A stretch of 64,000 nucleotides of DNA from an uncultured Clostridia bacterium (GTDB taxonomy: Bacteria; Bacillota; Clostridia; Lachnospirales; Anaerotignaceae). Below are positions 53,682 to 63,840 of the stretch, piece by piece. A model generated the notes under the pieces. The model ran no database searches. It was not told the DNA's origin and saw nothing but the letters and a program-made list of their open reading frames with translations. Positions within the stretch are counted from its first letter, which is position 1. Every line of letters starts with the position of its first letter. Made by a program: the position numbers and the translations under genes. The stretch is taken from positions 5,566 to 69,565 of the forward strand of contig CAJUKL010000006.1 in NCBI GenBank assembly GCA_910587195.1. The letters are read 5' to 3'.

Positions 53682-55304
53682 TTATTCTTTCGCTGGTGTA
53701 AACAAATCTAATGTAATGTAAATTGTAAAATTAGTATCAAAAGCAGATAAACCATAATGAGTTAATTCTGGATTTAGCATATTGGTTCTTGTGCCTGCTT
53801 CCATAATAATCTGATGATATGCATCAATCGCATCTCCGTCCTCTATTTTTACAACACTTTCTCCTGCCATAGTGTATTTTACACCGCCTGCTGTCATTCT
53901 GTCAAATGGATTTTCTCCTTTTAAATTGGTATAACCAACATAATTATTTTTACTCATATCCCAACTATGATAATAAGCTACATTTTCTGCTGTTTCATCC
54001 CTTGTCAAAGTTGGAGCACCTTCTTGTACTCGTGCAGAATTAAAAATATCAATCAATTCTGTTTTAAAGTCTGATAAAAACTGTTGGGAATAACGTAATT
54101 GTAATCCCTGTTTATAGTCCGTAGAACGGATTACAATTCCCTCTGCTTTATAATCTTTATTTAACAAAATAAAAGAATCTTTTCCTTCTTCCTGCAATTC
54201 TACCCTAAAATTTTTTAAGTCAAGATATTTTACATTTTTAATATCATTTGCATCCATTTTTCCTGTTACACCTTTATATTGAAAACTCATATCATTGGTA
54301 AAAATTTCTGCAACCTTGTCCTCTTTTATGGAAACCATAAAAAAATGTTTATAATCATTGATATAAATATATCGTTCTAAAGAATAACTATTTTGGTCAA
54401 TACGGCTTGGTGTTCCCCAATCTTCCTTTAACTTTGAAACACTTTGCCCAATCGAAATTATTTTTCCATCTATGATAATGTCCTCTTGCTGAGAAGTATT
54501 TTCTTGCTTTGTTTCTTCTTTTCCTTTTTCTTTTCCTTCTTCTTTTGTTTCTTGTTTTGGTGTAGCGGGTTCTGTTGGTATTTCTTTTGCTGTTTCTTCC
54601 TGTGTTTTTGCTGGTTGTGTTGGTATTTCTGGTGTTGTTTCTTCCTGTGTTGTTTGTTTTGCTACATCAGAAGTCGGCTGTTGTTTTTCTAGTAAATCTG
54701 GCAACATATTTTCAAAAATAGAAGTAAATGCTACCGCTGCTTCCTCTATAGTCACTTCTTTTAAAGGAGAAAACATATTTTCAAAGCCATTCATAATTCC
54801 TGCCATTTGTACCTTTTTAATATAAGGCAAAACGCTTTTTTCCAAATTACCTACATCTTTAAAAGCAACTTCTTCTTTTTTTTCCTCTAATGTGATATTG
54901 CTTTTTTCCAATGTTCTTACCAGTATAATTGCCATTTGTTCCCTAGTAAGAGAACCATTTGGCTCAAAAATATGTTCTTCTTTTCCAGTTATAATACCTA
55001 AAGAATAAGCAAAAACAATTTCTGGCTGGTTAGTATCCCAAAAAGGATTATGAATATTGTCTATATTAATTCTTTCCCCTGTCACCTTGCGATAAAATTG
55101 TACTGCCATTTTTGTAAATTCTTGTCTTGTTATGTTTTCTGTACCATGCAGGAGCATTTCTTGTGGTATCAATTCCAGTTCATAAGCCTTTTCCATGCTC
55201 GGAATCGCCCAATCATTTGCATTTATCTGCATTTGTGCAAAGGCAGTTGTTGTCATAGAAACAGTCAATGCTGTTGCTACACCCATTTTAAAAAACCATT
55301 TCAT
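53682..55304 (-). CDS. SLH and CAP (SCP/PR-1) domain surface protein
   Basis: 540 residues. Signal peptide (ATALTVSMTTTAFA). Three S-layer-homology repeats (about 30-200) for wall attachment. A Pro/Glu/Lys/Thr-rich linker (about 210-275). A CAP-associated N-terminal domain (IDGKIISIGQSVSKLKEDWG-type, about 276-395), then a C-terminal CAP domain with FNSARVQEG, HSWDMSKN and the GESVV segment. CAP domains bind lipids or carbohydrates or act as proteases; the function here is unknown. It is 45 nt upstream of mrp and has its own promoter. Confidence 0.88.
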   Translation of the reverse strand: MKWFFKMGVATALTVSMTTTAFAQMQINANDWAIPSMEKAYELELIPQEMLLHGTENITRQEFTKMAVQFYRKVTGERINIDNIHNPFWDTNQPEIVFAYSLGIITGKEEHIFEPNGSLTREQMAIILVRTLEKSNITLEEKKEEVAFKDVGNLEKSVLPYIKKVQMAGIMNGFENMFSPLKEVTIEEAAVAFTSIFENMLPDLLEKQQPTSDVAKQTTQEETTPEIPTQPAKTQEETAKEIPTEPATPKQETKEEGKEKGKEETKQENTSQQEDIIIDGKIISIGQSVSKLKEDWGTPSRIDQNSYSLERYIYINDYKHFFMVSIKEDKVAEIFTNDMSFQYKGVTGKMDANDIKNVKYLDLKNFRVELQEEGKDSFILLNKDYKAEGIVIRSTDYKQGLQLRYSQQFLSDFKTELIDIFNSARVQEGAPTLTRDETAENVAYYHSWDMSKNNYVGYTNLKGENPFDRMTAGGVKYTMAGESVVKIEDGDAIDAYHQIIMEAGTRTNMLNPELTHYGLSAFDTNFTIYITLDLFTPAKE

Positions 55305-55369
55305 ACAACCTTTCCTTTCTTTTAAATTTTTATTTCGTTTTATTACAGAATTATGTATAATTTATGAAT

Positions 55370-55397
55370 AGTATACCACATTTTATAAATTTTTCAA
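55370..55397 (-). promoter_or_regulatory. Promoter of the SLH-CAP gene
   Basis: On the minus strand TTGAAA, 16-bp spacer, TATACT. The remainder of 55305-55577 holds this promoter and the terminator at 55497-55532 and nothing else I recognise. Confidence 0.7.
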
Positions 55398-55496
55398 GAC
55401 ATATCTTTTAAAAAAATATTTCTTTTCCACAATACTATATCTTCTTTTTTAGTTACTCTGAACATTGTAAAAAATATGTTACAAATTTTACAAAAA

Positions 55497-55532
55497 TATA
55501 AAAAGGCTGCCGACCTTCGACAACCTTTTTTT
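55497..55532 (-). terminator. Terminator of the uvrC-whiA-HPr operon
   Basis: On the minus strand AAAGGTTGTCG / CGGCAGCCTTT (two G-T pairs) with a 5-nt loop and a T-run after it, about 45 nt after the HPr-like stop. Confidence 0.8.
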
Positions 55533-55577
55533 ATAATATATGTAATGTCATCATATGATTTTATGATTCCGAAAAAA

Positions 55578-55820
55578 TTAAGCGAGAACCCCCGCTAACT
55601 CGTTGACAGCCTGCTCTGCATCACTACCTTCTGCTGTAATTACTGCCAATTTTCCTTCTATCATGCCTAAAGCAATGGTTCCCATAATACTTTTTGCATT
55701 GATTTTTTTGTTATCAATCATTACTTGAATCCTGCAATCATATTTACTTGCTGTCTGCACAAAAAAAGCTGCTTGTCTTGCATCTAAGGAACTATTAATA
55801 ACTACCTGTTTTTCTGCCAC
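55578..55820 (-). CDS. Crh-like HPr paralogue without the phosphoaccepting histidine
   Basis: 80 residues, HPr length and fold pattern. At the active centre, where HPr has LHARPAA, this protein has LDARQAA: the PEP-dependent His is Asp 13 and the following Pro is Gln. The regulatory Ser is kept (KSIMG, Ser 44, equal to HPr Ser 46). It therefore cannot pass phosphate in the PTS but can be a substrate of HprK, whose gene is four genes upstream in the same operon. That matches B. subtilis Crh, where His 15 is Gln. The GTG start overlaps whiA. Confidence 0.88.
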   Translation of the reverse strand: MAEKQVVINSSLDARQAAFFVQTASKYDCRIQVMIDNKKINAKSIMGTIALGMIEGKLAVITAEGSDAEQAVNELAGVLA

Positions 55821-56749
55821 GTAAAATCACCTTTATCCTTTCTGATTTGTTCAGCAATCATGCTGATTTTTTTTAACCGATGGTTTACTCCTGATTTTCC
55901 CACAGAGGGTGTCATCAAAAGTCCTAGTTCTTTTAAACTTGCTTCTGGATATTGTAATCGTAACTGTGCTGTTTGTAAAAGAGTGTTCGGCAAATTTTTC
56001 CACTCTTTTTGCTTTTGAATATATTGTATATCCTCTACTTGTTTGATGGCTGCCGCAACTGTTTTGCTTAAATTCGCTGTTTCACAATTTACCTTTCGGT
56101 TTACATCATTTCGTACTTCTTTCCAAATGCGAACATTTTCCATAGTCAATAAAGAAGTATAGGCTTGCATAATGTTTAGCATATCTGTAATCTGTTCCCC
56201 TTCTTTTAGATAGACTATAAAATTTTCTTTTCGCTGTACAATTTTAGCATCTAAGCAAAAAGTATGCAATAAATTTTGTAATTGTTCTGCTTGTGCTTTA
56301 CTCTCCTGCACAAACTCTAAATGATAATTTTTTTTAGGGTCATTGATATATCCTGATGCTAAAAAGGCACCTCTGAGGTAAGTTCTGCGGCAACAAATAC
56401 TATTTACAACAGGCAAATAACACTCATTACATATTCCCTTTGAGGATAAAACACCTGTTGCACTTAATATTTTTTTTGCATTTTGTGTTATAGTTAAGAT
56501 ATAAACACAATACAAATGGCTTTTTCTAACAGTCACGTTACACTTTATTTTAAAAGTTTTTTCAATCAATGTAAAGCATTTTCTAGCAAGGAAGGCATTT
56601 TCTGTTTGTAATTTTATATAAAATTTTTGTCTGAAACGCCCTATGTATGCACACATATTTAGGATAGCAGCAAGTTCTGCAATATTACAATGGCGTGCAT
56701 TTCCAAATTTCTGTGCAATTTCCCTTTTAACATTATATGAAAATGACAA
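55802..56749 (-). CDS. whiA: WhiA-family DNA-binding protein
   Basis: 315 residues. An N-terminal pair of LAGLIDADG-like segments (KICNECYL..YLRGAFLASGYINDP) without nuclease residues is followed by a C-terminal helix-turn-helix (LKELGLLMTPSVGKSGVNHRL, here cut to key residues ELGLLM and GKSGVNHR). WhiA acts in cell division and chromosome segregation in Firmicutes and in sporulation control in Streptomyces. TTG start after AGGAGG. It overlaps the HPr-like gene by 19 nt; rapZ lies 24 nt upstream. Confidence 0.94.
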   Translation of the reverse strand: MSFSYNVKREIAQKFGNARHCNIAELAAILNMCAYIGRFRQKFYIKLQTENAFLARKCFTLIEKTFKIKCNVTVRKSHLYCVYILTITQNAKKILSATGVLSSKGICNECYLPVVNSICCRRTYLRGAFLASGYINDPKKNYHLEFVQESKAQAEQLQNLLHTFCLDAKIVQRKENFIVYLKEGEQITDMLNIMQAYTSLLTMENVRIWKEVRNDVNRKVNCETANLSKTVAAAIKQVEDIQYIQKQKEWKNLPNTLLQTAQLRLQYPEASLKELGLLMTPSVGKSGVNHRLKKISMIAEQIRKDKGDFTWQKNR

Positions 56750-56773
56750 ATTTTTTCCTCCTAAAACTTTTTC

Positions 56774-57649
56774 CTAAAACTTTTTATGTCGGACATCTTT
56801 TTCAATATCGTTATGTTTTAACAATATATTATGGTTTTTTTCGTACAATTTTTCATATAGGGCATTTGCAAGCGTAACAGAGCGATGCTTTCCACCAGTG
56901 CATCCAATACTAATAATAAGCTGGTTTTTGCCTTCTTTAATATATTGTGGAATTAAAAACTCTAACATATCCGTCAATTTGTCTAAAAAGACATTACTTT
57001 CCTCAAAATTCATGACATAGTTAGAAACGGGTGCATCATTTCCTGTTAGTTCCTTTAGTTCTTGAATATAAAAAGGGTTTGGTAAAAAGCGCACATCAAA
57101 TACTAAATCACTGTCCACAGGAATACCATATTTAAAGCCAAAAGAACAAACCGTAATAATTAAACTTTCAAATTTTTGATTTTCTAAAAATATTCTGTTG
57201 ATTTGCTCTTTTAATTCTCTTGTTAAAATATGACTTGTTTCTATAATATAAGTTGCTTTCTTTTTGACATCTTCTAACATTTGCCTTTCTTTTGCAATTC
57301 CTTCTGCAATAGAGCCGCCCTTAGAAAGAGGATGGCTTCTTCTGGATTCTTTATAACGTTTAATCAATATTTTTTCAGAAGCATCCAAAAATAAAATTTC
57401 ATAATCATAACCTAAACTTTGTAATGTGGAAAGAACAGAAAACAAATCCGAAAATAATTTCCCACCACGAATATCAATGCCCATAGCAACTTTATCAATC
57501 TCTCCACCTTGTTCATAACAAAGTTCTGCAAATTTTGGTATCAGTGCTGGAGGCAAATTATCCACACAAAAAAAGTTAATATCTTCTAAAAATCGTAATA
57601 CTGTTGACTTTCCTGCTCCAGACATTCCTGTTACAATGACAAATCTCAT
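56774..57649 (-). CDS. rapZ: RapZ (YvcJ) nucleotide-binding adaptor
   Basis: 291 residues. N-terminal P-loop GMSGAGKS with a DNLPP segment, then the C-terminal RapZ domain with [18 protein letters not shown] and [11 protein letters not shown], all conserved. In E. coli it directs RNase E to a small RNA in amino-sugar control; in Firmicutes YvcJ it hydrolyses nucleotides and affects competence. Its place between murB and whiA is typical. AGGTGAAGG upstream of the ATG. Confidence 0.95.
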   Translation of the reverse strand: MRFVIVTGMSGAGKSTVLRFLEDINFFCVDNLPPALIPKFAELCYEQGGEIDKVAMGIDIRGGKLFSDLFSVLSTLQSLGYDYEILFLDASEKILIKRYKESRRSHPLSKGGSIAEGIAKERQMLEDVKKKATYIIETSHILTRELKEQINRIFLENQKFESLIITVCSFGFKYGIPVDSDLVFDVRFLPNPFYIQELKELTGNDAPVSNYVMNFEESNVFLDKLTDMLEFLIPQYIKEGKNQLIISIGCTGGKHRSVTLANALYEKLYEKNHNILLKHNDIEKDVRHKKF

Positions 57650-57775
57650 ATACCTTCACCTCAATTTATTTTTTAAGACCACTCACCTGCTTTTTTTAAA
57701 AACAAAGCAAAAAACTTAAAATATACATTTTTTGAAATCTAATCCTTATGAAAAATGATATTTTTATAAAAAAGT

Positions 57776-58675
57776 TTACTTTTCTCCAATCATTTTTACT
57801 TCTGTTTCTAAAGACACCCCAAATTTTTCAAACACTGTTTTTTGACAATGTTCTATTAATGCTACTACTTCTGCACAGGTAGCATTTCCCCTATTAATGA
57901 TAAAGCCTCCATGCTTTTCAGAAACTTGTGCATCTCCTATTTGATATCCCTTTAATCCTGCATCAGAAATTAGTTTTCCTGCAAAATATCCTTGCGGACG
58001 TTTAAAGGTACTTCCTGCACTTGCAAAATTTAAAGGCTGTTTTTCCCTTCTTTGTTCGGCTAGTTCTGTCATTTCTTTTTGAATAGCAGCATATTCTCCT
58101 TTTTCAAGCTGTAAAGTTGCACACAACACAATATATTCTTTTTCTGGTATAATACTATGACGATAACTAAAAGCTAATTCTTCTACAGAAAGTATTTTTG
58201 TTTCCAATTCTTTTGTCAATACTTCTACTTCCAAAAGAATATCTTTTATTTCTCCACCATAAGCTCCTGCATTCATACAAACAGCGCCACCTAATGAGCC
58301 AGGAATACCAGAAGCAAATGCAAACCCTTTTAAATGATATTTTAATGCCTCTGCACCAATAGCACTTAATAAAGCTCCTGCTTCTGCTTTAACTTTTTGC
58401 CCTTCTACAACAACATCACACATATCTTTTCCTATTTGTATTACAATGCCCCTAATGCCTTTATCACTTACCAGTAAATTGCTTCCATTTCCAATGACTG
58501 TAACAGGCATATTATATTTTTTTGCAATAGAAATAACATTTTTTATTTCTTCCTTATTTCGAGGAGAAATATAAATATCTGCATTTCCCCCAATGCGAAA
58601 AGAAGTATGTTTTGTCATGCTTTCTTGCTGCAAAACATGTTCCCCTAAAAATTTTTTTAATTCCTCTATTATCAA
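57776..58675 (-). CDS. murB: UDP-N-acetylenolpyruvoylglucosamine reductase
   Basis: 299 residues from a TTG at 58675 (AAGGTGAT upstream); the frame is open to 58717, but that would overlap the hprK end. FAD-dependent reductase of the second step of UDP-MurNAc synthesis. FAD-site motifs HTSFRIGG and VTVIGNGSNLLV, the catalytic GSTFKRP, and AGLKGYQIGDAQVSEKHGGFIIN shortened here to its HGGFIIN end. The length and absence of the extra Tyr loop fit type II MurB. Followed by a 126-nt gap before rapZ. Confidence 0.93.
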   Translation of the reverse strand: MIIEELKKFLGEHVLQQESMTKHTSFRIGGNADIYISPRNKEEIKNVISIAKKYNMPVTVIGNGSNLLVSDKGIRGIVIQIGKDMCDVVVEGQKVKAEAGALLSAIGAEALKYHLKGFAFASGIPGSLGGAVCMNAGAYGGEIKDILLEVEVLTKELETKILSVEELAFSYRHSIIPEKEYIVLCATLQLEKGEYAAIQKEMTELAEQRREKQPLNFASAGSTFKRPQGYFAGKLISDAGLKGYQIGDAQVSEKHGGFIINRGNATCAEVVALIEHCQKTVFEKFGVSLETEVKMIGEK

Positions 58676-58697
58676 AAATATCACCTTTTTCCTTTTT

Positions 58698-59627
58698 TTA
58701 TGCGTCCTCCAATCCAAAACTCTGGCTAATCCTTTGGCTTAATACTTCTGCTGCATTATATCCCATTCGTTTTTGTCTTTGATTGATTGCTGCGGATTCA
58801 CAAATTACAGCTACATTTCTGCCCGGACGAACTGGAATGGAGTTACAAACTATTTTATTGCCAAGTATATCAATATATTCCTCTCCTAAGCCTAATCTAT
58901 CATAATCTTTTTCACTGTCCCACATTTCCAGCCGTATAACAAGGTCTATACTCTGGGAAATTTTAACAGAACTAACTCCAAACAATTCTTTTACATCAAT
59001 AATACCAATGCCTCTTAATTCTATAAAATAGCGTATCAATTCTGGGCTTGTACCAATTAAAGTATCATGAGATATTTTTTTAATTTCTACTGCATCATCT
59101 GCAACGAGTCTATGCCCTCTTTTAATCAACTCTAAAGCAGTTTCGCTTTTGCCAATTCCACTTTCGCCAATAATTAAAATTCCTTCTCCATAAATATCTA
59201 CTAAAACACCATGCATGGTAATTCGTTCTGCTAATTGCTCTGTCAGCCATCGGATACACTCTGCCATAAAAATACTGGTGCCTAATTCTGTTTTTAACAA
59301 AGGTACTTGATATTGGGCTGCAAATTCCTCCATTTCTGGAAAAGGTTCTAAATCCCTACAAATTACAACACAAGCAACGGGTACAGAAAAAAATTTTTGC
59401 AAAATTTCTTTTCTTTGTTCTTTTTCTAAACGACTTAAATAACTATGCTCTACCTTTCCAAATATCTGTAACCTGTCGTTATCAAAGTGTTCATAAAATC
59501 CTGTCAACTGTAACGCTGGACGATTTACATCACTTTTAGTCAATGTTTTATCCTCCAAATCAACAGACGGCACCAAGTTCATTAAATGAAATTCTTCGGC
59601 TAATTTACTGATTTTTACTGAATACAT
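58698..59627 (-). CDS. hprK: HPr kinase/phosphorylase
   Basis: 309 residues, full length. Walker A GESGIGKS (154-161), the conserved His 139 region (TMHGVLVDI) and DDAVEI, and the C-terminal signature region RLEMWD with VRPGRN. It phosphorylates a Ser of HPr or Crh with ATP or PPi and reverses it, setting catabolite repression with CcpA. The target is encoded in the same operon (55578). AATGGAGGG before the ATG. Confidence 0.97.
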   Translation of the reverse strand: MYSVKISKLAEEFHLMNLVPSVDLEDKTLTKSDVNRPALQLTGFYEHFDNDRLQIFGKVEHSYLSRLEKEQRKEILQKFFSVPVACVVICRDLEPFPEMEEFAAQYQVPLLKTELGTSIFMAECIRWLTEQLAERITMHGVLVDIYGEGILIIGESGIGKSETALELIKRGHRLVADDAVEIKKISHDTLIGTSPELIRYFIELRGIGIIDVKELFGVSSVKISQSIDLVIRLEMWDSEKDYDRLGLGEEYIDILGNKIVCNSIPVRPGRNVAVICESAAINQRQKRMGYNAAEVLSQRISQSFGLEDA

Positions 59628-59671
59628 TTACGTCCCTCCATTATCATGATTCCACTTTATCATACATGATT

Positions 59672-61519
59672 CTAACTTTCTTTGCAAACATTTCTAAAAA
59701 AACCATAAACACTTTCTGCTGCTTGTATTGTCATTTGAGGCACTTCTAAAAGTTGTTCTACTTCTGCATTTGCGATTGCTTCTATATTTCCAAAATGTTT
59801 CATCAATGCTTTTTTTCTTGCCTCTCCAATTTTTGGAATATCATCTAACAAAGAATGAACTATCTTTTTTTCCCTTACTTTTCTATGATATTCTATTGCA
59901 AAACGATGTACTTCATCTTGTATTCTTGTTAATAGTTTAAAGCCTTCTGAATGAAAGTCAATAAAAATTTCTTTTTCTTGAAAAATGATGCCTCTTGTCC
60001 TGTGTTTTTCATCTTTTATCATACCACATACAGGAATCTCTATTTCTAATTCTTTTAATACTTCTTCTGCTGCATGTACTTGTATGGAACCACCATCCAT
60101 TAAAATTAAATCTGGAAGTCTCGAAAAATTTCCTTCTTTTCCCTCTTTTTTTTCTTTGATGGCATGGTTCATTCTTCTTGACAGCATTTCTTTCATACTT
60201 GCATAGTCATTTGCGCCTATCACTGTTTTTATTTTAAATTTTCTATAATCGCTATATTTTGCTTTTCCATTTTCAAATACAACCATAGCGCCTACCGATT
60301 CAAACCCTTGTGTATTAGAAATGTCATAGGCTTCTATTCTTTCCAAGGGATAACAAATTTTTAAAGCTGCTTGGATTTCTTGTATTGCTCCAATCGTTCT
60401 TTTTTCTTCTTTTTTTAATCTTTCCCCTGATTGTTCAAAAGAAATCATTGCGTTTTTCCAAGCTAATTCCACTAATTTTTTCTTTTCTCCTTTTTTGGGT
60501 GTTGTAAATATTACTTTGCTTCCTCTTTTTTCTGTTAAAAATTGTTCTAATAATTCTTTTTCTTCTATCTCCTCTTGCAGCAATATCTCTTTTGGAACAA
60601 AGGCTGTACCACTATAAAATTGCTTCATAAATTCTGTCATGACTTCACTTCTTGTCAAACCTTCCACAGCATATAGCTGATATTGCTCCCTTCCTGTCAT
60701 TTTGCCACCACGTATAAAAAACATTTGCGCTAATCCTTCGTTATTTGCTCTGACAAAAGCAGCTACATCACAATCTCCTAGTGTTGTATTTGTTATTTTT
60801 TGTTTTTCACTCATTCTTTTCACACTTAATAATTTATCTCGCAAACTTGCAGCTTTTTCAAATTCCATATTTGCAGATGCTTGATACATTTCATTTTCCA
60901 TTCTTTGCATAATACCTTCTTGTTTTCCATTTAAAAATTGTTCTATCTCTACTATCATATTTTGATACTCCTCTTTTGTTACCCGATTGTCACAAGGTGC
61001 ACAACATTGTCCAATATGATAATTTAAGCAAGGTCTTTCTTTTCCCATATCTCTTGGCAAATTTTTATGGCATTTTCGAATCGGCCATAGTTTGTGTATT
61101 GTATCCAATGTTTCCTTTATGGCAAAAGCATCCGTAATTGGGCCAAAATATTTTGCTTTATCTTTTTCTACCTGCCTTGTAATTATAATACGAGGATAAT
61201 CTTCTTTTGTAATTTTAAGATAAGGATAGGCTTTATCATCTTTTAAAAGTACATTATAAAATGGTCTATGTTTTTTAATCAAATTACATTCTAACAATAA
61301 TGCTTCCATTTCTGAATCTGTAATAATATATTCAAATTCTTTAATATGTTGTACCATTACTTGCACTTTTTGATTTTTATTATTTTGAAAGTATTGTCTG
61401 ACACGGTTTTTTAAATTGATTGCTTTGCCTACATATATAATTTCCTCTTTTTCATTTTTCATTAAATAAACGCCTGGTTTTTGTGGCAGCTTTTTTAATT
61501 CTTGCGGAATATCAAACAT
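59672..61519 (-). CDS. uvrC: UvrABC excision nuclease subunit C
   Basis: 615 residues. N-terminal GIY-YIG nuclease (PGVYLMKNEKEEIIYVGKA), the Cys cluster CLNYHIGQCCAPC, a UVR domain (SANMEFEKAASLRD), the RNase H-like nuclease domain (AYDISNTQGFESVGAMVVFE, DGGSIQV) and a C-terminal HhH. It makes both cuts around damaged bases. The frame has a GTG two codons earlier; I favour the ATG at 61519 by ribosome-site spacing. First gene of the uvrC-hprK-murB-rapZ-whiA-HPr operon. No clear promoter seen in 61526-61752. Confidence 0.96.
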   Translation of the reverse strand: MFDIPQELKKLPQKPGVYLMKNEKEEIIYVGKAINLKNRVRQYFQNNKNQKVQVMVQHIKEFEYIITDSEMEALLLECNLIKKHRPFYNVLLKDDKAYPYLKITKEDYPRIIITRQVEKDKAKYFGPITDAFAIKETLDTIHKLWPIRKCHKNLPRDMGKERPCLNYHIGQCCAPCDNRVTKEEYQNMIVEIEQFLNGKQEGIMQRMENEMYQASANMEFEKAASLRDKLLSVKRMSEKQKITNTTLGDCDVAAFVRANNEGLAQMFFIRGGKMTGREQYQLYAVEGLTRSEVMTEFMKQFYSGTAFVPKEILLQEEIEEKELLEQFLTEKRGSKVIFTTPKKGEKKKLVELAWKNAMISFEQSGERLKKEEKRTIGAIQEIQAALKICYPLERIEAYDISNTQGFESVGAMVVFENGKAKYSDYRKFKIKTVIGANDYASMKEMLSRRMNHAIKEKKEGKEGNFSRLPDLILMDGGSIQVHAAEEVLKELEIEIPVCGMIKDEKHRTRGIIFQEKEIFIDFHSEGFKLLTRIQDEVHRFAIEYHRKVREKKIVHSLLDDIPKIGEARKKALMKHFGNIEAIANAEVEQLLEVPQMTIQAAESVYGFFRNVCKES

Positions 61520-61752
61520 TTTCACTCATCCTTTTCTTTTCTTTTTTCTATTATACACCCCTCTTTATTCCTTCGCTACAAATATTTTCGCTTCCCTATT
61601 TTTTAAACTACAAAAAACTACAGCAAGAATCAAAATCAGAGTAGACAAATAAAAAGTGAACTGCTAAAATAGAATTGTTATTATTAAGTTATTATTAAAA
61701 TATAATTTGCTTTTATATAGAATCTTTTTACATAAGAGGAGGCAGTTACTAG

Positions 61753-63831
61753 ATGAAAAAAAGAAACTTGTTCTTTGGCGCTATCTTTTTATTAATTTTA
61801 ACTTTTATTGCAGAAGTTGCTCACTTTACCACTGAAGTTAAAAATGAGCTTTGGATAAATTCTATTCGAACGATTACCGAAAGTACCCATCAAGGTGCAA
61901 ACGCTTTAAATATGCAATTTGAAATGGATTTTGATACTTTACATTTGCTTTGGGAACAAATTTCAACCTCTGATACACCAGAAACAATGTCAACTTTATA
62001 TAAAGGAGTAGAACCTGATATTGTACTCTATCGTAAAAACACCAAAAATAGAGGTGGAATGACAGAAGTTGACCAAAATGTCAATACCTTTTTAGATAAA
62101 AACGATATTGAACAAGGTATACTAGATTCTCATATCTGTACGGTAACAGGGGATAGCGTTTTTAATATTTTTGTGAAAGGTACCCTTGCAGATGGAACAA
62201 CTGCCTATCTTGTAAAAGAATATTTTACAAAAGAAATTGCGGAACAATTTACTTTGTCTTTTTATGATAATATTGGTTTTTCTTACCTTATCAATCAAAA
62301 TGGTGTTATTATGGTACGCCCCAGACATAAAAATGGAAACAAAACCATTTACAATATTTTTGATATGATTTCTAAAAATGAAAATGATGCACAAGAAATT
62401 CATGCCTTTCGGCAAAGTATTCAAAATCTAGAAACTAGTTGGGCAAAATTTAATTCTGATGGGCAAGGTCTTGTCTTTTGTTATGAACCATTAAAAGTAG
62501 ATTCTACTTGGTTATTGGTTTCTATCGTTCCAGAAAATGTGATTACTGCACAAGCAAAAAGTGTTGTTCGCAAAACAATAGTTTTTTCTGTAATCTCTCT
62601 ACTTACTATTTTATGTGTCATTGCTATTTTTCATGGCTTTAAAATGCAGGAAAGACAAATACATACCCAAGAATTAACAGCTGCACTGAATATAGCCGAT
62701 AGTGCAAACCGGGCAAAAGGACGCTTTTTAATGGATATGTCCCATGATATTCGCACTCCCTTAAATGCAATTATTGGTATGGTTTCGATTGCACAGGATA
62801 ATATTTCTGACCAATCTAAATTAAAAGATTGTCTGGAAAAAATAAATTCTTCTAGTACACACCTTTTAAGCCTCATTAGCGATATTTTAGATATGTCCCA
62901 AATTGAAAAAGGAAAAATTATTTTAAAAGAAGAAGCCATTTCCTTACCACAACTTTTTGAGCAAACAGTTGAGGTTATGCAACCAATCGCACAAGAAGCA
63001 CATTTGAATTTAGAAATGCGTCCCATTCAACTAGAAAATAATACGATTATTGGCGATTCTCTCCGGATTCGACAAATTTTATTAAATATTATTCGAAATG
63101 CTGTAAAATATACGCAACCAGGTGGACACATTACACTGGAATTAACACAAGCAGAACATTATCAAGGGCTTGCAACTTATCGTTTTCGCTGTATTGATAC
63201 GGGCATTGGAATGAACCAAGAATTTATGGAACGTATTTTTTTGCCGTTTGAAAGAGAAAGAAATACCACAGACAGTAAAGTTGCCGGTATGGGTGTGGGA
63301 CTTACCATTACAAAAAAATTGTTGGATTTAATGGGTGGTACTATTTCTGTAGAAAGTGAATTACAAAAAGGCTCTATTTTTACCATCGAATTCCATTTTA
63401 TGTATCAAGATTCCAATTTTCCCATTGTTCAAGTGGAGGAGGAACCTGATTATTCTAACAGGCGTGTTTTACTGGTAGAAGATAATGAATTGAATATGGA
63501 AATTTTAGAGGAATTGCTTGGTATCACAAATATTCATATTGAAAAAGCTTATGATGGACAGCAAGCAGTATCTATGGTGACATCTCAACCACCACATTAT
63601 TATAACCTTATTTTTATGGACATTCAAATGCCTGTAATGGATGGTTATGAAGCAGCAAGACAATTACGAAATATGGACAGAGATGACCTCCATGTAATTC
63701 CGATTGTTGCAGTTTCTGCAAACGCCCTTGCAAGTGATGTAGAAAATGCATTGATTGCGGGCATGAATGGACATATTCCAAAACCAGTTGATTTAGATGA
63801 ATTAATTGGTACATTACAACAATATCTTTAA
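61753..63831 (+). CDS. Hybrid sensor histidine kinase/response regulator
   Basis: 692 residues. TM1 about 7-24, a large extracytoplasmic sensor (about 25-270) with a Cache-like look (SYLINQNGVIMVRP), TM2 about 275-294, HisKA with SHDIRTPL (His 331), HATPase_c with NAVKYT and GMGVGLTITK, and a C-terminal receiver domain (VEDNELN, Asp in FMDIQMPVMDG, about residue 625). No Hpt or DNA-binding output is attached, so phosphate would go on to a separate Hpt or regulator. GGAGG lies 10 nt before the ATG. Ligand unknown. Confidence 0.9.
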   Translation: MKKRNLFFGAIFLLILTFIAEVAHFTTEVKNELWINSIRTITESTHQGANALNMQFEMDFDTLHLLWEQISTSDTPETMSTLYKGVEPDIVLYRKNTKNRGGMTEVDQNVNTFLDKNDIEQGILDSHICTVTGDSVFNIFVKGTLADGTTAYLVKEYFTKEIAEQFTLSFYDNIGFSYLINQNGVIMVRPRHKNGNKTIYNIFDMISKNENDAQEIHAFRQSIQNLETSWAKFNSDGQGLVFCYEPLKVDSTWLLVSIVPENVITAQAKSVVRKTIVFSVISLLTILCVIAIFHGFKMQERQIHTQELTAALNIADSANRAKGRFLMDMSHDIRTPLNAIIGMVSIAQDNISDQSKLKDCLEKINSSSTHLLSLISDILDMSQIEKGKIILKEEAISLPQLFEQTVEVMQPIAQEAHLNLEMRPIQLENNTIIGDSLRIRQILLNIIRNAVKYTQPGGHITLELTQAEHYQGLATYRFRCIDTGIGMNQEFMERIFLPFERERNTTDSKVAGMGVGLTITKKLLDLMGGTISVESELQKGSIFTIEFHFMYQDSNFPIVQVEEEPDYSNRRVLLVEDNELNMEILEELLGITNIHIEKAYDGQQAVSMVTSQPPHYYNLIFMDIQMPVMDGYEAARQLRNMDRDDLHVIPIVAVSANALASDVENALIAGMNGHIPKPVDLDELIGTLQQYL

Positions 63832-63840
63832 AAAAGGAAA

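Noticed and set aside
54444..54692. 82-codon plus-strand ORF very rich in Phe and Cys
   Set aside because: It is the antisense of the Glu/Lys/Thr-rich linker of the SLH-CAP protein; no ribosome site.
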